This document shows, piece by piece, positions 8,060-13,630 of a stretch of DNA of 13,630 nt. Positions within the stretch are counted from its first letter, which is position 1. Each line of letters starts with the position of its first letter. The DNA lies in the NCBI GenBank assembly GCA_004380135.1, contig QXCR01000347.1, forward strand, positions 1 to 13,630, written 5' to 3'. Origin of the DNA: Stemphylium vesicarium. Lineage: Eukaryota > Ascomycota > Dothideomycetes > Pleosporales > Pleosporaceae. The notes beneath the pieces were generated by a model. The model had not been told where the DNA came from. It did not search any database and saw only the letters and a list, made by a program, of their open reading frames with translations. The translations under genes and the position numbers were made by a program.

Positions 8060-11000
8060 TTATCTTCTTTAGTAGTTCTACTAGTTTAAGGGACATTTAG
8101 TAGTACTCTTTCTACTTAATATTATAGTATAGCTTCTATCCACGCCCCTAGCGCTTAAGCTACTTAGCGATAATATCCTCTATAACGTACTTCTCCTCCC
8201 TATTTACTTATAGTAGTAGTAGCTAGTAGTTATCTTATACTTAACTTAGTAGCGGGTCTATACTAGTAGGGCGAAATTAGTTAACGTAGAAAATAGGGTA
8301 GTAACCTAGTAGGGTGTCTAGTTTAACTAAATAACTATTAACTACCTTAATTATAGTATACTTAGCGCTTTTCTAATTAAGCTTACGAGACTCGCGACTA
8401 GTACTATACTACTTATTAAGTCTTAGCTAGACCTTATTACTAACCTTATACTTCCTATCCTTCTTGTAGTGCTTATTCGCCTACTTCTCTTATTTAATCT
8501 AGGCTTCGGCTATACTAGCTTAAACTAAGTTAAATACTTCTTAGAACTTAGCCGTGATAGTCTTAGCCTTCTCGCGCTCTAAGCGCTCTTTAGTACTATA
8601 CTTCTTGCGATTAGCGCCTTAGGGTACTTCTAGCTGCAGCGGGTCTACGTAGTAACTGTGTTATAGGAAGAATAGGGATACTCCTATTAATATTGCGTCT
8701 CTTTTATTAATCGCTATCTGGGCTATAGGGTAAAGGGGTGCCTAATCGTCTTATGCCTAGCTAGTGAACGCTTAGATGTACGCTTCCCACACGCTATTTA
8801 TTCGCTCTGTTGACCCATCCGTCTGCGGGTAGAAGGCTATTAATAGTCGCTACTTAATCTTTAGAATCTTATAAAGGCGCTCCTATAATAGGCTTATAAA
8901 CTAGCTACCTTAGTTAGACGTAATTACGTTAAGTAGCTAGTAGTAAGCGACTACGTGCCTAAGAAACGCTTAGACTACTATCTCTATTCTTATATTAGGT
9001 AGTAAGATAAAGATATATTCTTTTCTTAGATAGTTAGTTACTACTATAAGGTTCTTTATACCTTTACTAGTAGGTAGTTCTTTAATAAAGTCTATTAAGA
9101 TTTTCTTTTAGAGGTAATTAGGGATAGGTAGCGGCTTAAGTAGTCCCTAGACTCCTTCTCTTTAAGGCTTCGTCCTTCCGCACACGTCGTAGTTCCGTAC
9201 GTAACGTCTAATGCTTTCCGTCATGCCTGGCTAGAAGAAGTCACGAGCTAGCGTACGGTAGGTGATTTCTCTGCCTAGGTGGCTAGCTAAGAGGGAACTA
9301 TGGACTTCACTAATAATTTAGGTGCGCAGGTTCTCGCTATTTAGCACCTATCTTCTACCTTAGTATAATAACGCTCCTTAGTTGTCTATTAAGTACTCTA
9401 AGATTAAATACTTTACGCCTATACTTAGAGAGAACTTTTATTTCTAATTAACTATAGCTTACTTAGCGTCTTTATACTACTAATTATTCTTTAGGGTCTC
9501 TAGCTATAACGTCTCTAACTCGTTCCGCTAAGCTAGGCTTCCGTCTACTGCGGCTAAGTCCGTTAACTTAGCTTGTTCTGCAAGCGCCTCTCCTTCGTGC
9601 TCTAACTGCTCTACGCTGTCCCCGCCGGCAGTGTCTAGCTGCGCTGCGCCGTCGTTACCAACGGTGTCTAACGGTTCTTTAGTTAAACTAGGACGCACTC
9701 TAGTACGCCCTACACGTGTCCTTGCTAATAATACCTAGCTATCTACTAGGTCTTCCTCGTCCTCGCTAGCTTCCTTATAGTATTAGGACGTAGGTTTTAA
9801 GATCTATACTACGCGCTTCTAAAGACGCTCGTCTTTAGCGCCTATAGGCATGTCTTATTCTCTCCTTAAGAGGGCGTCGGCTCTCACATTCTACTTACCT
9901 AGTTAATATAGTAATTCTATATTATAGCGACTTAGTAGCGTAGTCTAGCGTACCTAACGTTCGCTTAAGAGCTTTAGCTTTATAAAGTACTTAAGGTTCT
10001 TATAGTTAGTTATTACTCTAAAGCTCTTAACTAAACGTAGTTTAGTATCCTACTTCTTAAGGTAGTAGATAATAGCCAGTAGCTCCTTATTATAGATCTT
10101 ATAGTTGCACTTGTGGGCGTTATTCTTCCTAGAGAAGTATGCGCAAGGACGTAGTACTCCCTCGTCATTATATTGCGATAGTACTCCTCCTACTGCGTAG
10201 CCCGACGAGTCGCATTCCAGCACTATGTCGCGTTCTAGGTTAAAAGTAGCGAGGTTTAGCTCCGTAAGGAAGATCTCCTTTAGCTTATTAAACGCTAATT
10301 ATTCTTTAGGTCCCTAAGTAAAGCTTATATCTCCTATTAGTTAAATAAGAGGGGAAGCTATTCTAGCGAAGTCTCTAATAAACCTTTAGTAGAAGTTTGC
10401 GAAGCTAAGAAATAACTAAACGCCTTTTACTATCTTAGAAGCCTCCTAGTCCTTAATAGCTTTAACCTTATCTAGATCTATGCGAATGCCCTTTCTAGCG
10501 TTGATAATAAAGCTAAGGTACTTAGTAGACTTTACCTCGAACTCGCATTTCTTGATGTCCACGTAGAGGCCTGCCCCCTGAAGCTTGCTAAGGACCTTTT
10601 GGACCTGCTCTTAGTGTTGGTGCAGACTGCCGTCTGTGTAGATTAGCACGTCGTCAAGATATGCTGAGTAGAACTCGTCGAGGTGCTCTCTCAAGGTCTA
10701 GTTAATGTACCGCTAGAAGGTGCTCGGGGAATTTACTATACTAAAAGGGGTTACTAACCACTTAAAGAGACTAAAACGCGTTTAGAAGGCCGTCTTCTAT
10801 TTATTACCTTTAGCTACACGGATCTTATAGAAGGCTGCGATCACGTCTAGCTTAGTAAACTATTTAGCCTTACTTAGGTTATTAAGCGTCTCCTAGATAA
10901 GTAGTAATAGGTACCTATTCTTCTTAGTTATCGCGTTTAACGCTTAGTAGTTAATATATAATTAGAGTCCTCCTCTAGGTTTCTTAGTAAATAAGACTAG

Positions 11001-11800
11001 CGCTAAAGCTAGCGAGCTGCTCACGCGTATAAATCCCTTCTTAAGTAGGGAGGTAAGCTCCTTTCGGAGCACTAAAAGCTCACCTCTTGACATACCGTAT
11101 AGCGGGCCCCACGGCGGCTGTGGCTACTAACCATCCTTCAACTTAAACTTAATTTGATAGTCTACTCCAGGTCCTCTATATAGGGGAAGCTTCGCTACTT
11201 CTTTTAGATTAAAGAGCTTATAGTAGCTCTAATAGTACTCTAGTAGTAATAATCTTATATCTACTACCTTCTTTAGCGCTAGCGCCTTATTAATGTCTAT
11301 AATAGAGGCAGCGAATACGCGCACTCTCGTCTCTAGGTCCTTAGATCTCTTTAGGAGACCCGCAAACGTAGCCGCGCTTACCTAGCGGGCGACGTTCTGG
11401 CTTATAAAGCTCTCGTCGCACCTTACTTAAATGCCCTTTAAGTGTATAAATAAGCTCCTTTTTACTAGAGTAATTATAACGTTCTAGTAGTCTATCCACC
11501 CCTTTCCTAGGACGACGTCCTTATCTATATTATTAATAACGTATGTGTAGGCGACCTCTTAGTAGCCGTGCATATTAAACTTAAAATAAGAAACTTCCTT
11601 AATTTTAGATAGCTTCCTATTAATCCCTTTAATTATCTAAGAAGTAATTAAAAAGCGCTTAAGATAGCTTTAGTAAGTAAACTTACGACTAACTAGCGCG
11701 TAGCATAAATACCTACTATCTATTAACGTAGTAGCGTTATAGACGGAGTTTATAATTAGGTTAGCTATAAGAGGCGGGGTATTTATATATTAGTATTAAA
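8060..11800 (-). pseudogene. E2 pol polyprotein remnant
   Basis: One minus-strand frame carries all domains. Protease: LIDSR, where families have D-S-G, at 11720-11712 (Gly to Arg by RIP), then CYALVSRKF. RT spans about 11100-10500 with FTKLDV retaining its Asp and an intact YLDD at 10661-10650. RNase H spans about 10270-9860 with LECDSSGYAVGG retained. An unmutated acidic linker lies at about 9680-9530. Integrase spans about 9340-8560: a zinc domain with PGMTESIRRYV and a Cys changed to Tyr before DVC, first Asp at 9092-9090, second Asp changed to Asn at 8915-8913, and Glu at 8807-8805 (DX35E). The C-terminal tail and chromodomain (about 8190-8060; a TAG replaces the Trp in the VKWKG-like motif) complete it. 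In-frame TAG/TAA codons are scattered between clean patches. It is non-functional because of the stops and the integrase and protease changes. Confidence 0.9.
10500..10740 (-). other. RIP-spared RT core of E2
   Basis: This patch keeps CpA/TpG steps and encodes an uninterrupted stretch with HLDEFYSAYLDDVLIYTDGS, including the intact polymerase YLDD box. The sequence on both sides is RIP-mutated. The contrast with the YLDN of E1 is direct. Confidence 0.8.
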
Positions 11801-11849
11801 ACTAGTTCTATTTACTACTTATCTGCTAATCTATCTTTAAAGGCTCTAA

Positions 11850-13334
11850 GTCGAGACTTTAACTTAGAGCTACTCTTTTTCTGAGTCCTCTAAGTCGCTA
11901 CTATCTAATGCTTTCGCGTGGCACTTACAAGCAGGCGAGGGTTCACGCTGAGCTGCCCTGCTCGCCTTGGTGCTCTTTGGCTTGGCACTCTTCTCGCAGT
12001 TCCTCGCCATGTGTCCTTTCTTGCCGCAGGAGTAGCACTTAATCTAATCGCTATTCAGTCTCCATTCCTTCGCACTTGCTTTGTTAGCCTTTGTAGGTTC
12101 CTAATCCATGTTCTCTGGCGGTGAGGGCGTACGAGCGCGGCCTTGCTTGTTCTAGCCGTGAGGCCTATGAGCGTACTAGGTTAATCCTTCTTACAACTTA
12201 CTATAAAGGTTAATATAATAGAGGTTATTAGAGATCTTAATCGCCTTATTAGTATACTCCTTAAAGCTAATATGCTTTAGAGTCTATAGTATAAGCTATT
12301 AAAGTTCTATACTAAGGCTCTTACTAAATATCTCTTAGAGAATAGTACTACTAAACTCTTAGCCTAATTCTACGCGCAACTAGTTAAACTTAGAGATATA
12401 ATTATAGACTAATTATTAGTCTTACTTTAGGTACTAAAGTTTATTTAAGGCTTACTTCTATTAGTATATATTAAGAAACTAAGTATCTATATACTACTAT
12501 ATCTTCTCTACTAAATCTAGTTAATTCTCTAGTATCTAGAGTAGAAGGACTTAGTTAGCCTTATTCTTAGTTTAGCTAAGAACGTATTATTTCTTCGCGT
12601 CCTTAGTAGGGAATAGGTGCTTATTATACTTAAGTTTTCCTTTATACTTATACTTCTAACTTAGGTAGTTAGCGTAGCTACTATTATATTACTTTAGGTT
12701 AGGGAGCCTCTTCTTATTTAGTTTTCCTAATATAGTTAGCGTTATTAAAGGATCTAGGTGACTCTTAGACGTTAGTAAACGTATAGTTTGCCGTATTTCT
12801 TGCTATTTAAGCGCTTCTAACTGAGAGGTTATCGGAGCTATTATCTGCGTGAGCTGAGTTAAGGCTGCCATCATTGCTACTGTCGCGTTCTAAGACGCCT
12901 TCGGTGAGCCCTTAGGTGACTCCCTAGCCCTAGCTACGCTCTTCGTTCGCCTTGCGATTTCGTTGATCATCGGCGCTATCGTAGCTTCCTTCTATCTGTC
13001 GTTCTTGAGCATTTGGACGATATCCTGTTGTATTTTATTATTAGGTACTCTAGTAAGGTGCTTTGCTAACGCGTAGGCTAATAACTCGTTAGCGTTAAGG
13101 TTAGGTAAGTTATCCTCTATCTTCTAATTTTCTATTAGGAGGCTTGCTTCTTAGCTATATATATGCCTACTTCTCTTCGTAAGACTTCTAATTAATATTT
13201 ACTTATTAATCGCTCTCGCACTAGCAGCTAGCTACTCTAGAGCTACTAGTAGTGGCCTACTCCTCTGCGGTGAGGACTAGTAAGGCTTTGGTAGCCTATC
13301 GCTGTTATAGGGCTTCTATAACTTACTCTTAGTA
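11850..13334 (-). pseudogene. E2 gag remnant
   Basis: The minus-strand frame containing ATG 13012 continues to the zinc knuckle near 12000 and so is one gag frame. The N-terminal part (about 13060-12780) is nearly RIP-free, with helical sequence such as MLKND and a run rich in Ala, Thr and Gln (MMAALTQLTQII). The middle, capsid-like part (about 12750-12180) is saturated with TAG/TAA. The C-terminal part is clean again and holds CYSCGKKGHMARNC (12037-11996) followed by a Lys/Ser-rich tail. The true start is unclear because the frame continues upstream of ATG 13012 toward the pogo insertion. Gag would coat element RNA in cytoplasmic particles. Confidence 0.8.
11996..12037 (-). other. Intact CCHC zinc knuckle of E2 Gag
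   Basis: C-X2-C-X4-H-X4-C is complete (CYSCGKKGHMARNC), in a stretch with normal CpA/TpG content. It gives the unmutated pattern against which the all-Tyr version of E1 can be judged. Confidence 0.93.
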
Positions 13335-13346
13335 ACGTACCTCACG

Positions 13347-13377
13347 GGTTCGTGCACCACACAGGTTCGTGCACCAC
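13347..13377 (+). repeat. Tandem 14-bp motif in the transposon terminus
   Basis: GGTTCGTGCACCAC occurs at 13347-13360 and again at 13364-13377, a 17-bp period. Repeated blocks inside long terminal inverted repeats are seen in several fungal pogo-family elements and may be transposase binding sites. Confidence 0.85.
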
Positions 13378-13414
13378 TTTTGCCAAGCCCCCACCAACTC
13401 TACCTCTATACGTG

Positions 13415-13630
13415 ATGCCTCAACAACAACACCAGATAGAGCCTTCTAATGAGCGTCAGATACAGACTGCCCTTCAAGCTCTTAAACAAGACGCGACACT
13501 CTCCTTGCGACGCGCTGCAGCTATCTACAAAGTCACTCATACAACACTAAGCCGCCGACGCGCAGGACAGACTCCACAAGCAGATCGCTGGCCTAAATCA
13601 AGGAATCTGACAAAGACTGAGGAGGGCGTA
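13415..13630 (+). CDS. Pogo/Fot1-family transposase, N-terminal part
   Basis: The ORF opens at ATG 13415 and stays open for 72 codons to the last base of the window, so it is partial at the 3' end only. Residues about 14-55 form a Psq-type helix-turn-helix: an ALQALK helix, then LSLRRAAAIYKV, then THTTLSRRR, the pattern that binds terminal repeats in pogo-like transposases. After it come G-Q-T and a basic RWPKSRNLTKTEEGV segment that would lead into the CENP-B-type second DNA-binding domain. The DDE/DDD catalytic domain is outside the window. The ORF uses CAA and CAG freely, has no RIP signature, and starts 80 bp inside the inferred transposon end. It is probably intact at this end; activity cannot be judged. 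Confidence 0.87.
   Translation, partial: MPQQQHQIEPSNERQIQTALQALKQDATLSLRRAAAIYKVTHTTLSRRRAGQTPQADRWPKSRNLTKTEEGV

Larger units (their letters stand above)
7701..13334 (-). mobile_element. E2: second Ty3/gypsy chromovirus, patchily RIP-mutated
   Basis: On the minus strand, from right to left, are gag, protease, RT, RNase H, integrase, chromodomain, polypurine tract and 3' LTR. Gag and pol are in different frames, with pol at -1 relative to gag, the same arrangement as E1, but the sequence is clearly a different family. The 3' end is inserted in E3 at 7700/7701. The 5' LTR is not in the window because a pogo-like element interrupts the gag side at about 13334. RIP damage alternates with nearly clean stretches (about 12780-13060, 11900-12170, 10500-10740, 10090-10260, 9530-9680), unlike the more uniform E1. 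Confidence 0.92.
13335..13630 (+). mobile_element. Left end of a pogo/Fot1-like DNA transposon, RIP-free
   Basis: The inferred end starts ACGTACCTCACGG just after a TA dinucleotide (13333-13334), fitting the TA target preference of Tc1/mariner/pogo elements. A duplicated motif follows within the terminal repeat, and then a transposase ORF. The sequence keeps normal CpA (five CpA against three TpA in 13441-13500). The other end lies right of the window, so the inverted repeat cannot be confirmed. Its insertion separates E2 gag from its 5' LTR. Confidence 0.75.

Noticed and set aside
11918..12124. Plus-strand ORF of 68 codons
   Set aside because: It is antisense to the E2 gag zinc-knuckle region and is open only because that patch escaped RIP.
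301..13334. CpG methylation decay as the cause of the mutations
   Set aside because: CpG remains common while CpA/TpG is lost and TpA gained, which is the RIP pattern.

Overview
The window looks like a transposon graveyard from a filamentous ascomycete fungus (Pezizomycotina). I see no host gene, rRNA, tRNA or CRISPR array. Most of the sequence shows repeat-induced point mutation (RIP): CpA and its complement TpG are almost gone and replaced by TpA, while CpG survives. In 2881-2940, for example, I count 9 TpA, 0 CpA, 1 TpG and 2 CpG. Gln codons have become TAG/TAA, Trp TAG, Cys and His Tyr, and Asp Asn, so the retrotransposon proteins can be followed only as stop-riddled frames.

Layout. Positions 1-299 are unmutated sequence ending in (ATA)7, possibly the 3' end of a LINE inserted into the next element. 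Positions 300-6725 hold element E1, a plus-strand Ty3/gypsy chromovirus: gag, protease, RT, RNase H, integrase, chromodomain, an antisense accessory gene (5650-6120, minus), a polypurine tract and a 3' LTR. Positions 6726-7700 hold E3, an older minus-strand gypsy pol remnant (end of RNase H, then integrase), cut by an unmutated solo LTR (6895-7116) with a perfect 5-bp target duplication. Positions 7701-13334 hold E2, a second minus-strand chromovirus with 3' LTR, polypurine tract, chromodomain, integrase, RNase H, RT, protease and gag; its 5' LTR lies beyond the window. Positions 13335-13630 hold the start of a pogo/Fot1-like DNA transposon whose transposase is open to the window end.

History. 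E1 and E2 both sit inside E3, which is the oldest element. E1, E2 and E3 carry RIP damage to active-site residues. The solo LTR, the pogo element and the left flank do not show it, so they either arrived later or escaped RIP. E2 is mutated in patches and keeps an intact RT YLDD box and an intact gag zinc knuckle. The least familiar gene is the antisense one in E1: its cysteine spacing, after allowing for Cys-to-Tyr RIP changes, fits a Zn2Cys6 cluster followed by a coiled coil.
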